Source: JADGRB01 sp036267635 (lineage in GTDB: Bacteria; Myxococcota_A; Polyangia; Fen-1088). From it: a DNA stretch of 64,000 bases. The DNA is taken from assembly GCA_036267635.1 (NCBI GenBank), contig DATAVR010000032.1, positions 60,986 through 124,985 of the forward strand, written 5' to 3'. The translations under genes and the position numbers were made by a program. Under the pieces are notes generated by a model. It had not been told where the DNA came from, searched no databases, and saw only the letters and a program-made list of their open reading frames with translations. This document shows positions 45,589 through 53,924 of this stretch, one piece after another (position 1 is the first letter of the stretch; the number at the start of each line of letters is the position of its first letter).

Positions 45589-46758
45589 ATGTCCCCCGCG
45601 CGGCAACACCTGGCCGATGCGCATCGCATCGTCGTCAAGCTCGGTACGCACGTCGTCATGCACGACGGCGAGCTGGCGCGCGAACGCATCGGCGGGATCG
45701 TCGACAGCCTGGCGGGGCTGCGGCGCGCCGGGCGCGAAGTCCTGCTGGTGTCGAGCGGCGCGGTGGGGATGGGGATGCGCGTCCTCGGGCTCGAGGAGCG
45801 CCCGCGCTCGCTCGGCGATCGGCAGGCCTGCGCCGCGGTCGGGCAGGGGCACCTCATGGGGGTCTACACCCAGGAGCTGGCGGCGCGCGGGCTGATCGCG
45901 GCGCAGGTGCTGCTCACCCAGGAGGACCTGGCCGATCGCGATCGCGCGATCTGTCTGCGCACGACGTTGCTGCGCCTGCTGGAGCTGGGCGTGGTACCGG
46001 TGCTGAACGAGAACGACAGCGTGAGCGTCGCCGAGCTGATCGAGTACAAGCGCGGGCAGGGGGTGGCGGCGGCGACGATCGCCTTCGGCGACAACGACGG
46101 GCTGTCGGCGCGGGTGGCGGTGGCGCTGGACGCCGATCTGCTGGTCATGCTCACCAACGTCGGTGGGTTCTTCACCGGCAATCCGAAGACCGATCCGGGC
46201 GCAACACGGATCCCGGAGCTGGACGGCGTCGACGAGGCCGCGCTGGCCCGCGCCAGCGGCGGCTCGGCCGGCGGCACCGGCGGGATGGCCAGCAAGCTGG
46301 CGGCGGCCGCGCTCGCCTCGGCGGAGGGGACGGCGGTGCTGATCGCCGGCGGCGGCGAGGCGCGGGTGCTCGAACGGGCGCTCGCCGGCGAAGATCTGGG
46401 GACGCTGGTGACGGTCGGGGCGCGCCGTCCGGCCCGCCTGCGCCACATCGCCGTCGGCGCGCGGCGCCGCGGGGCGCTGGTGGTCAACGACGGCGCGCTG
46501 GCGGCGCTCAACGGCCAGCAGAAGGCCTCGCTGCTGCCGATCGGTGTGGTGGGCGTCGAGGGGAGCTTCGAAAAAGGGGACGTGGTCGAGATCCGCGACG
46601 GCAGCGGCCGCGTCCACGGGCGGGGGCTGGTGAACTACGCCGCCGACGCCTGTCGTAAGCTGGCGGGGCGGCACAGCGACGACATCGACACCATCCTCGG
46701 GTGGCGCGGCTACGACGCGCTCATCACGCGCGACAACCTGGTCATGGGAGCAGTCTGA
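45589..46758 (+). CDS. proB: Glutamate 5-kinase with PUA domain
   Basis: 389 residues. The amino-acid kinase domain (about 10-255) has RIVVKLGTHVV, VSSGAVGMGMRVLG, LNENDSVSV, FGDNDGLSARVA, the proB signature GTGGMASKLAAA and LIAGG. A C-terminal PUA domain (about 285-365) has ALVVNDGALAALNGQQKASLLPIGVVGVEGSFEKGDVVEI. It phosphorylates glutamate as the first step to proline. Its stop overlaps the proA start as TGATG. The palindromic element lies just upstream. Confidence 0.96.
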   Translation: MSPARQHLADAHRIVVKLGTHVVMHDGELARERIGGIVDSLAGLRRAGREVLLVSSGAVGMGMRVLGLEERPRSLGDRQACAAVGQGHLMGVYTQELAARGLIAAQVLLTQEDLADRDRAICLRTTLLRLLELGVVPVLNENDSVSVAELIEYKRGQGVAAATIAFGDNDGLSARVAVALDADLLVMLTNVGGFFTGNPKTDPGATRIPELDGVDEAALARASGGSAGGTGGMASKLAAAALASAEGTAVLIAGGGEARVLERALAGEDLGTLVTVGARRPARLRHIAVGARRRGALVVNDGALAALNGQQKASLLPIGVVGVEGSFEKGDVVEIRDGSGRVHGRGLVNYAADACRKLAGRHSDDIDTILGWRGYDALITRDNLVMGAV

Positions 46759-48080
46759 TGGAGAGCATGGCGACGGCGACGAAGGAGAAGAACGAGGCGA
46801 TCCGGGCGACGGCGCTGGCGGCCAAGGCGGCCGGGGGCCGGCTGGCGCGGCTCGGTCCGGAGCGGCGCGCGGTGCTGCTGCGCGCGCTGGCGGAGGCGCT
46901 GCGCGAGCCGGCGGCGCGCGACGGCCTCTTCAAGGTGAACGCCGAGGAGCTGGCGCGCGCCAAGGCGGAGGGGGTCGCCTCGCCGCTGGTCAAGCGCCTC
47001 GGGCTCGACGCGGCCAAGCTCGACGGCGTCTGCGACGGGCTCGAGCAGCTGGCGGCGATGCCCGATCTCGTCGGCCAGGCGACCTTGCGGCGAGAGCTCG
47101 ACGACGGGCTGGTGCTGGAGCGGGTCACCTGTCCGCTGGGCCTCCTCGGCGTGGTGTTCGAGTCGCGGCCCGACGCGCTGGTGCAGATCGTCGGGCTCGC
47201 CTGGAAGAGCGGCAACGCCGTATTGCTCAAGGGAGGTCGCGAGGCGCTGGCCACCAACCGCGCGCTCACCAAGATCATCCATGGCGTGCTGGAGGACGCC
47301 GGGATCGATGCGCGGGCGGCGGTGCTGCTCGAGGGGCGCGACGACGTCACGGCGGTGCTGGGGCTGCACGGCATCGTCGAGGTGATCGTGGCGCGCGGCT
47401 CGTCGGAGTTCGTGCGCCAGATCCAGGCCGCCAGCGAGATCCCGGTGATGGGGCACGCCGCCGGCGTCTGTCACCTCTATGTCCACGCGGCGGCCGATCC
47501 GACGATGGCCGCCGGGCTGGCCGTCGACGGCAAGACCACCTACGCCGCCGCCTGCAACGCGACCGAGACGCTGCTCTGGGACGCCTCGGCCGGCGCCGCG
47601 CTCGACGCCTGCCTGGCGGCGCTGACCAAGGCGGGGGTGGAGATCCGCGGCGACGCGGCGACGCGGGCGCGCGCGCCCGGAATCGAGGCAGCGACCGAGG
47701 CCGACTTCGGCTTCGAGTTCGGCGCCAACATCATCGCCGTCAAGCAGGTGGCCGGGATCGACGCCGCGCTGGAGCACATCGCCACCCACGGCTCGAAGCA
47801 CACCGAGGCGATCGTCACCGCCGACGCCGTGGCCGCCGACAAGTTCTTCGCCGAGGTCGACGCCGCCGGTGTCTTCCACAACGCCAGCACGCGCTTCGCC
47901 GACGGCTACCGCTACGGCCTCGGCGCGGAGGTCGGCATCAGCACCGACAAGCTGCACGCGCGCGGCCCGGTCGGCGTCGAGGGGCTCCTCACCTACCGCT
48001 GGCTCCTGCGCGGCCACGGGCAGGAGACCGCCAGCTACGGTCCGGGCAAGCGCGCGTTCAAGCACCGCGATCTCCCCTGA
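46758..48080 (+). CDS. proA: Gamma-glutamyl phosphate reductase
   Basis: 440 residues, aldehyde-dehydrogenase fold. The catalytic Cys266 is in TYAAACNATETLL, preceded by PVMGHAAGVCHLYV, and the family end segment VGVEGLLTYRWLLRGHGQ is present, as is VTCPLGLLGVVFESRPDA. It reduces glutamyl phosphate to the semialdehyde, giving P5C for ProC. The ATG at 46758 shares one base with the proB stop. Confidence 0.96.
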   Translation: MESMATATKEKNEAIRATALAAKAAGGRLARLGPERRAVLLRALAEALREPAARDGLFKVNAEELARAKAEGVASPLVKRLGLDAAKLDGVCDGLEQLAAMPDLVGQATLRRELDDGLVLERVTCPLGLLGVVFESRPDALVQIVGLAWKSGNAVLLKGGREALATNRALTKIIHGVLEDAGIDARAAVLLEGRDDVTAVLGLHGIVEVIVARGSSEFVRQIQAASEIPVMGHAAGVCHLYVHAAADPTMAAGLAVDGKTTYAAACNATETLLWDASAGAALDACLAALTKAGVEIRGDAATRARAPGIEAATEADFGFEFGANIIAVKQVAGIDAALEHIATHGSKHTEAIVTADAVAADKFFAEVDAAGVFHNASTRFADGYRYGLGAEVGISTDKLHARGPVGVEGLLTYRWLLRGHGQETASYGPGKRAFKHRDLP

Positions 48081-48089
48081 GTGGCGCGG

Positions 48090-49841
48090 TCAGGGGTCGT
48101 AGACCGTCGGTGGCGAGACGGGCGCGTGCGGCAGAGCGGCGCGCGGTCCGAGAATTTCGTAGATGAGGCCGCCACCGCGGGTGATCCGTTCGAGCACCGG
48201 CCGCCAGCGTTCGAGCTCGCGCAGCCGCTTCCACGAACAGCGCTGCCCGCGCGGCGCCGCGTAGACCACCGGCACCTCCGCGCGCTCCACCTCCGCCGTC
48301 ACTTCGGCGGTCACCTCATTCGTCGGTCCGTCGTTGTCGATCGCCACCAGCGCCGGGAGCCAGGCGCAGATCCCCAGGGGACGGCCAGGGGGCGTCAGAG
48401 CCTGCGCCGCGCGCGCCCCTTCCCGCAGCGAGCTCAGCCAGTAGTCCCCCTCGGTGCCGTTGACGAACGCCGTCGGCGACGAGGCGCGAAACAGCCCCGC
48501 GCGCTGCGCGCCGCCGAGCCCGCCGGTCAGCAGGTTGAAGTACGCCGTCTCGAACGGGTGGTATTGGGCGACGGGCCAGACCAGCGCGACGGCGGCGACG
48601 GCGAGCACCGCTCCGCCGAGCGCCCTCGCCCGGCTGATTCCGAGGCGCTCGAGGCGCTCTGTGAGAAGAGGGCTCGCCCGCCTCCAGGCCTCGACGAAGC
48701 CCAGCCCCGCGAGCGCGCAGAGCGCGGGGATGTACTCGATGAAGTGGCGGTTGGCGTCGTAGAAATTCGCGTGCGGCAGCGCGACGCGCACGAGCGGCAG
48801 CAAGAGCCAGATCGTCAGCAGCGTCCCGATGGCCAGCCGCTCCCGGGTCGGCCTCCGGCCCGGCCAACAGCCGGCCGCGGCCGCCACCAGCACCAGGGGC
48901 GGGGTCATGAAGACCAGGCAGCGAAAGGGGTGCGGGGAGAATCCGGCATGCGCGTCGGAGGAGAATTGCCGGGCGAACCCCAGGAAATCACCGAAGCGGG
49001 CGAGCGCCACCGACGGTCCGGCCCACCAGAGCCAGGGCCAGGCCAGGGCGAAGATCGCACACCCGAGGCCAGGGGAAAGAAGCAAGGCCGTCGCCAGCCG
49101 GCGATCGATCGATCGTCCGCGCGATCCGTCTTGGTAGACCAGCCGGTAGATGAAGGGCGTCGCCAGCAGCACGGTGACCGCGGCGAAGACGCCGTTCTGT
49201 TTGCACGAGAGGGCCAGGCCGAAGAAGACGCCCGCCAGCCAGAGGTGCCGCGGACGCTTTTCGAGGAGGCCCACGCCCGCGGCGAGCACCGTGAGGGCGT
49301 AGAACCCGGCGCAGGGCCAGTCCTTCGGATCGTTGAAGGCGTGACCGACGGCGGTCGGAAAACAGGCCAGGGCGATCGCCGCCGCCACGCCGGCCGCGTC
49401 GCCGAGCAGCCGGCAGGCGTAGAGCGTGTAGAGAAACAGCAGCGCGATCGAGAGCAACGCCAGACCGGCGTGGTGGCCGTCCACCGGCGACAGGGCGAAC
49501 GCGCGCCCCAACGTCGCGTCGGTCGCCGCCGCCACCAGGGCCGGCAAGACCGGGTAGTGCTGGGGATCGAGCGGGTCGGGCAGCCGCGGGAAGTGCGACC
49601 GGAAGCCGGGTGGGTCGGCGGCCTCGAAGTCGAGCGCCCCCGGCTGGCCGGGGTGCCGGAGCGCATGGAGGGTGCGGTCGCCGGCGTAGAGCAGCGCCGG
49701 CTCGTCGATTGTCACGCCGTAGCGGCGGAGCGAGGCCACCGAGAAGAGAGTTGCCGCCAACGCGATGGCCGCCGCCGCTCTCCGCGCGGCGCGCGAAAAT
49801 CCACGCGGCGCCGTCGCTGCCGCGGGCTCGGCGCCCGTCAA
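48090..49841 (-). CDS. Glycosyltransferase family 39-like integral membrane protein
   Basis: 583 residues from a TTG at 49841 that overlaps the cysH stop as TTGA. About ten to eleven membrane helices are visible. The first periplasmic loop has RRYGVTIDEPALLYAGD with the acidic pair typical of GT39/ArnT-type enzymes that take sugars from lipid carriers. Other conserved-looking parts: FPTAVGHAFNDPKDWP, LSCKQNGVFAAV and NFYDANRHFIEYIPALCA. A soluble C-terminal tail includes the repeat EVTAEVTAEVERAEV. Substrate unknown. Its coupling to cysH is odd, since no functional link is apparent. Confidence 0.78.
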   Translation of the reverse strand: MTGAEPAAATAPRGFSRAARRAAAAIALAATLFSVASLRRYGVTIDEPALLYAGDRTLHALRHPGQPGALDFEAADPPGFRSHFPRLPDPLDPQHYPVLPALVAAATDATLGRAFALSPVDGHHAGLALLSIALLFLYTLYACRLLGDAAGVAAAIALACFPTAVGHAFNDPKDWPCAGFYALTVLAAGVGLLEKRPRHLWLAGVFFGLALSCKQNGVFAAVTVLLATPFIYRLVYQDGSRGRSIDRRLATALLLSPGLGCAIFALAWPWLWWAGPSVALARFGDFLGFARQFSSDAHAGFSPHPFRCLVFMTPPLVLVAAAAGCWPGRRPTRERLAIGTLLTIWLLLPLVRVALPHANFYDANRHFIEYIPALCALAGLGFVEAWRRASPLLTERLERLGISRARALGGAVLAVAAVALVWPVAQYHPFETAYFNLLTGGLGGAQRAGLFRASSPTAFVNGTEGDYWLSSLREGARAAQALTPPGRPLGICAWLPALVAIDNDGPTNEVTAEVTAEVERAEVPVVYAAPRGQRCSWKRLRELERWRPVLERITRGGGLIYEILGPRAALPHAPVSPPTVYDP

Positions 49842-50578
49842 GACGAAGACGGGAGGTGCAGGCCGCACTCCTTGTTGTCGGGATCTTCCCACCACCAGCG
49901 GCCGGCACGCGGGTGCTCGCCCGGTTTGATGGCGCGGGTGCAGGGGGCGCAGCCGATCGAGGGGTAGCCGCGGTCGTGCAGCGGATGCACGGGGACGCTG
50001 TTCTCCTTGGCGTAGGCGCGCACCTCGGCCATCGTCCAGCGGACGAGCGGGTTCACCTTCACGATGTCGGCGTGCGCGCGATCGATCTCGATCTCCGGCG
50101 TGTCGGTGCGGGTGACCGACTGCTCGTTCCGCAGCCCGGTCATCCAGGCGTCGCGATCGGCGAGCGCGCGGCCGAGCGGCTCGACCTTGCGGATCCCGCA
50201 GCACTCGTGCCGCTCGTCGAGCGAGTCGCGGAAGCTGTAGAGCCCTTTGAGACGGATCAGCTTCTCGACCGCGGCCCGCTCGGGGAAGAACCAGGCGATC
50301 TCGACGCCGTACTTCATCCGCACCCGCTCCGCCGTCAGGTAGGTTTCGTCGGGGAGGCGCCCGGTGTCGAGGGCGAACACCCGGACGTCGGCCGGCGCCG
50401 CCTTCATCGCCAGGTCGACGAGCACGCAGTCCTCGACCGAAAAACTGGAGGCGATGCTCAAGCGGTTGCCGAACTGCCGCATGGCCCAGGTGACAATTTC
50501 GGACGGTGGGGCGTTGCGCAGGCGGCGGGCAGCCTCTTCGATTTCCGCGGAGTTGGCGGGCATTTGGTCTGCCAGCAT
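49838..50578 (-). CDS. cysH: Assimilatory adenylylsulfate (APS) reductase
   Basis: 246 residues of the PAPS/APS reductase family. The iron-sulfur Cys pairs ERHECCGIRK and SIGCAPCTRAI mark the APS-using, 4Fe-4S type, unlike the E. coli PAPS enzyme. The catalytic Cys is in the C-terminal ECGLHLPSS. SSFSVEDCVLVDL and FALDTGRLPDETY form the nucleotide site. It makes sulfite from APS with thioredoxin. The start may be 50578 or the ATG at 50563. It is divergent from the siroheme and sulfite-reductase operon. Confidence 0.94.
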   Translation of the reverse strand: MLADQMPANSAEIEEAARRLRNAPPSEIVTWAMRQFGNRLSIASSFSVEDCVLVDLAMKAAPADVRVFALDTGRLPDETYLTAERVRMKYGVEIAWFFPERAAVEKLIRLKGLYSFRDSLDERHECCGIRKVEPLGRALADRDAWMTGLRNEQSVTRTDTPEIEIDRAHADIVKVNPLVRWTMAEVRAYAKENSVPVHPLHDRGYPSIGCAPCTRAIKPGEHPRAGRWWWEDPDNKECGLHLPSSS

Positions 50579-50710
50579 AGCGGAAAATCCTTCGCCGGCC
50601 TAATCTTGACCAAAAGAGTATTGAATAGCGCCCGAGGCTTGACCGGGGGGCGCCTGCCGCGTACCATTGCCTCTCGTTTACGGCTGGAAACCACGAAAGT
50701 CGGGCAAAGG

Positions 50711-50729
50711 ACTTTTCTTAAGTAAAAGT
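50711..50729. promoter_or_regulatory. AT-rich inverted repeat before the siroheme/sulfite operon
   Basis: acttttcttaagtaaaagt: six-base arms ACTTTT and AAAAGT around cttaagt. It ends eight bases before the ATG at 50737 and lies in the 158-base divergent gap between cysH and this operon. The AT content stands out from the surroundings. A dimeric regulator site, perhaps for the Rrf2 protein encoded downstream, is an inference. Confidence 0.5.
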
Positions 50730-50736
50730 GTCAACA

Positions 50737-51330
50737 ATGTCCCTGTATCCACTTTTTCTGAAGCTCGCGGGGCGCAAGGTGTTGGTGGTCGGCGGCGGCC
50801 CGGTGGCGCTCGCCAAGGTCCACGCGCTGCTCGAAGTGGGGGCGGAGATCACGCTCGTGGCGCCCGAGATAACCCCCGAGCTCGCGGCCTTGGCGGAAAA
50901 AGGGAATATCGCGGTTGCCCGGCGTTGTTTCGAGGCGAGTGATTTCGGGGGCAGTTGGTTGGTGGTGGCGGCGGCGCCTCCGGAGGTCAATCGGTCAGTG
51001 GCGGCGGCGGCGGAGTCCCTGCGTCTGTTCGTGCTCGCGGTCGACGATACATCGGCCGCGAGCGCGTACGGCGCCGGGACGCTACGGCGCGGCGGCGTAA
51101 CCGTCGCCGTGTCGACGAATGGGCGGGCGCCCGCGCTGGCGGGCCTGCTGCGCGAGGGGCTGGAAGCGGTCCTGCCGGACGATCTGGAAGCCTGGACCGC
51201 GGAGGCCGAGCGCCAGCGGGCCGACTGGAAGGCCTCCGGCGTCCCCATGGCCGAGCGCCGCCCGCGGCTGCTGGAGGCGCTCAATCGGCTCTATGACGAG
51301 CGCCGCGCTGGCGCTAAGGTCCGGCCGTGA
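50737..51330 (+). CDS. Precorrin-2 dehydrogenase / sirohydrochlorin ferrochelatase (Met8/SirC-like)
   Basis: 197 residues from the ATG at 50737; a GTG at 50728 is the alternative. It begins YPLFLKLAGRKVLVVGGGPVALAKVHALLEVGAEITLVAP, the NAD-binding domain shared with the N-terminal part of CysG, followed by VAVSTNGRAPALAGLLREGLE. It oxidises precorrin-2 to sirohydrochlorin, and related proteins also insert iron. It overlaps the next gene, a uroporphyrinogen methyltransferase, as GTGA. The two together replace the fused CysG of enterobacteria and supply siroheme for the sulfite reductase. Confidence 0.92.
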   Translation: MSLYPLFLKLAGRKVLVVGGGPVALAKVHALLEVGAEITLVAPEITPELAALAEKGNIAVARRCFEASDFGGSWLVVAAAPPEVNRSVAAAAESLRLFVLAVDDTSAASAYGAGTLRRGGVTVAVSTNGRAPALAGLLREGLEAVLPDDLEAWTAEAERQRADWKASGVPMAERRPRLLEALNRLYDERRAGAKVRP

Positions 51331-52160
51331 GCTCGGTGACCCCTCGCACCTCCGTCGTCGGCCGCGTCTGCCTGGTGGGCGCCGGTCCGGGGAGCGCCGA
51401 TCTGATCACCGTGCGCGGCGCGCGCCGCCTCGGCGAGGCCGACCTGGTCCTTTACGACGCGCTCGCCTCCGAGGAGATGCGCGTCTACGCGCCCGCCGCC
51501 CGCTGGTTCTTCGTCGGCAAGCGCGCCTGCCGCCAGTCGATCGCACAGGACGTGCTCAACCGCCTGCTCATCAAGTACGCGCGGCGCGGCTTGAAGGTGG
51601 TGCGTCTCAAGTGCGGCGACCCGTTCGTGTTCGGGCGCGGCGGCGAAGAGGCGCTGGCGCTCGCGCGGGCCGGCGTGCCGTTCGAGATCGTCCCGGGCGT
51701 CTCGACCGCGGTGGCGGCGCCCGCGCTGGCGGGCATTCCGGTCACCCACCGCGGGCTCGCCTCGAGCTTCGTCGTGGTGACCGGCCATCACGAAGCGACC
51801 TACGCGCCGCTCCTCGACGGGCTCGCTCCCGGGAGCGCGACGCTGGTGGTGATGATGGGGCTCGGCCAGCGGGCGCAGATCGCCGAGCGGCTGGCAGCGC
51901 GTGGCTGGTCGCCTGAGACGCCGGCGGCTGTCGTCGTGGGCGCGGCGACGCCGCAGAGCTGGCGCTGGCTGGGGACGCTCGGTACGCTGGGCGCTGCGGA
52001 GATTCCGGCCGCCTCCGCGGGGGCGCCCGGTATGTTGGTCATCGGTCAGGTCGTCGGTTTGGCTTCCGAGCTCGCCTCCGAGCTCGGTTCCGAGCTGGCG
52101 CCGGCCACTTCAGCAGAGACAAACCAAGGGGAGCAGCATGAGCGCGAATCCAGTCGTTGA
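51327..52160 (+). CDS. cobA: Uroporphyrinogen-III C-methyltransferase
   Basis: 277 residues. Tetrapyrrole methylase landmarks: VCLVGAGPGSADLITVRGARRLGEADLVLYDAL, KRACRQSIAQDVLNRLL, VVRLKCGDPFVFGRGGEEA, VPFEIVPGVSTAVAAPALAGIPVTHRGLAS and TLVVMMGL. It makes precorrin-2 from uroporphyrinogen III and two SAM. The C-terminal 25 residues are a repeat-coded extension (SELASELGSELA). The GTG at 51327 overlaps the upstream stop, and the last 23 bases overlap the sulfite reductase start. Confidence 0.94.
   Translation: MSSVTPRTSVVGRVCLVGAGPGSADLITVRGARRLGEADLVLYDALASEEMRVYAPAARWFFVGKRACRQSIAQDVLNRLLIKYARRGLKVVRLKCGDPFVFGRGGEEALALARAGVPFEIVPGVSTAVAAPALAGIPVTHRGLASSFVVVTGHHEATYAPLLDGLAPGSATLVVMMGLGQRAQIAERLAARGWSPETPAAVVVGAATPQSWRWLGTLGTLGAAEIPAASAGAPGMLVIGQVVGLASELASELGSELAPATSAETNQGEQHERESSR
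52062..52097 (+). repeat. Three 12-base tandem repeats at the end of cobA
   Basis: Units gcttccgagctc, gcctccgagctc and ggttccgagctg encode ASELASELGSEL in the non-conserved C-terminal tail of the methyltransferase, 40 bases before the sulfite reductase ATG. Confidence 0.8.
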
Positions 52161-53892
52161 CTTCGTTCCCGACGGCGTGGGCCGTCCCGGTTTTGCCCAG
52201 AGTGAGGACATCGACGCCTTCGTCGACATGCTCGAGCGGTTCGAGAACGGCGACATCACGCCCGACGAGTGGCGCGCCTTCCGTCTCATCAACGGCACCT
52301 ACGGCCAGCGCCAAGAGGGTGTCTACATGATCCGCGTCAAGCTCCCTTATGGCCTGGCGAACGTGAAACAGCTGGAGGTGTTCGCCGAGGTCGCCGAGAA
52401 GTGGGCCGGCAGCGGCGTCGGCCACGTGACCACGCGGCAGAACATCCAGCTCCACTTCGTCAAAGAGGCCGACGCCGAGAAGGCGCTCGCGCTCATGGCG
52501 GAGGTCGGGCTCACCACGCGTGAGGCCTGCGGCAACGCGGTCCGGAACGTCACCGGTTGCCCGTTCGCCGGCGTCGCGCCGCAGGAGACGTTCGACGTGT
52601 CGCCGTACGCCGATGCGGTCACGCGCCATCTCTTGCGCGGTCCGTTCTCCGCGGCGCTGCCCCGCAAGTTCAAGATCGCCTTCGGCGGCTGCTGCGGCTT
52701 CGACGACATCCAGGCGCAGATCAACGACCTCGGCTTCCTGACCACGGTCGACGCCCACGGCAACCACGGCTTCAAGGTCTACATGGGCGGCGGGCTCTCG
52801 ACGCTGCGCAAGGCCGGCATCCTGGTGCACGAGTTCCTGCCGGTGACCGAGGTGCTGGAGGTCTCCGAGGCGGTGGTGCGGACGTTCCACCGGCTCGGCA
52901 ACCGCAAGGACAAGCACAAGGCGCGACTCAAGTGGGCGATCCAGAAGCTCGGCACGGCCGCGTTCATCGAGGAGTACAAGAAGGACCTGGCGGCGGTGCG
53001 TGCCGAGGGGGGCCGCCCGCTGGCGGTGGCGCCGGCGCCGAAGCCGCGCGCCGTTCCCGAGGCCGGCACCTCGGTCGAGGCGCTGCCGGAGCTCGCCGCG
53101 TTCGAGAAGACCAACGTGAGGGCCCAGAAGCAGGCCGGGTTCTCTTCGGTGATCGTGCGTTTGCCGAAGGGAGACCTCTCGCCGGCGCAGTTCCGCGCGC
53201 TGGCGGTGCTCTCCGCCAAGTTCGGCGAGGGGGAGATTCGCACCACCAACGAGCAGAACCTGGTGATGCGCTTCGTGCCGACCTGGCGCCTCGGCGAGCT
53301 GCACCGCGAGCTGACCGCGGTCGGCCTCGGCCAGGCCGGCGCGATGACCATGGCCGACGTGCTGTCCTGCCCGGGCGCCTCCAGCTGCAAGATCGCGGTC
53401 ACCAACTCGAAGGCGATCGGCGCGATGCTGACCGACCACCTCGACGCGCGGCCCGATCTGGTCGCGCAGGTGCCGGGCCTCGACATCAAGATCTCCGGCT
53501 GCCCCAACGGCTGCGGCCAGCACTACAGCTCGGTCATCGGCCTTCAGGGGGGGATGCGCAAGATCGACGGCAAGCCGGTGCCGCAGTACTTCGTCTACGT
53601 CGGCGGCGGGTTCGCCGCGGACGGCCCGAAGTTCGGGCGCATCGCCGGTAAAGTCCCGGCGCGCCGCGTGCCGCAGGCGCTCGAGCGTCTCGTCGAGATG
53701 TACAGCGCCGAGAAGCAGCCGGGCGAGACGCCGCTGGCGTTCTTCACCCGCATCGAGCCGGCCAAGGTGAACGCCAAGATCAAGGACCTCACCGAGATGG
53801 ACGCCACCACCGCGACGGCCGAGGACTTCGTCGACCTCGGCGACAGCAAGGCGTTCGAGCTGGTCGAGATGGAAGGCGAGTGCGCGGCCTGA
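52138..53892 (+). CDS. Assimilatory sulfite reductase, hemoprotein (nitrite/sulfite reductase family)
   Basis: 584 residues, two related halves. The siroheme/4Fe-4S Cys are in SCPGASSCKIAVTN and SGCPNGCGQHY in the second half; GHVTTRQNIQLHFV and TTNEQNLVMRFVP are the paired ferredoxin-like segments binding siroheme. The family includes ferredoxin-nitrite and ferredoxin-sulfite reductases. Neighbouring cysH and siroheme genes favour sulfite. It reduces sulfite to sulfide with six electrons. The ATG at 52138 has an AAGGGGAG site upstream. Confidence 0.92.
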   Translation: MSANPVVDFVPDGVGRPGFAQSEDIDAFVDMLERFENGDITPDEWRAFRLINGTYGQRQEGVYMIRVKLPYGLANVKQLEVFAEVAEKWAGSGVGHVTTRQNIQLHFVKEADAEKALALMAEVGLTTREACGNAVRNVTGCPFAGVAPQETFDVSPYADAVTRHLLRGPFSAALPRKFKIAFGGCCGFDDIQAQINDLGFLTTVDAHGNHGFKVYMGGGLSTLRKAGILVHEFLPVTEVLEVSEAVVRTFHRLGNRKDKHKARLKWAIQKLGTAAFIEEYKKDLAAVRAEGGRPLAVAPAPKPRAVPEAGTSVEALPELAAFEKTNVRAQKQAGFSSVIVRLPKGDLSPAQFRALAVLSAKFGEGEIRTTNEQNLVMRFVPTWRLGELHRELTAVGLGQAGAMTMADVLSCPGASSCKIAVTNSKAIGAMLTDHLDARPDLVAQVPGLDIKISGCPNGCGQHYSSVIGLQGGMRKIDGKPVPQYFVYVGGGFAADGPKFGRIAGKVPARRVPQALERLVEMYSAEKQPGETPLAFFTRIEPAKVNAKIKDLTEMDATTATAEDFVDLGDSKAFELVEMEGECAA

Positions 53893-53924
53893 CCACCGTC
53901 TCGACGCGCTGACGGGGGATCCTT

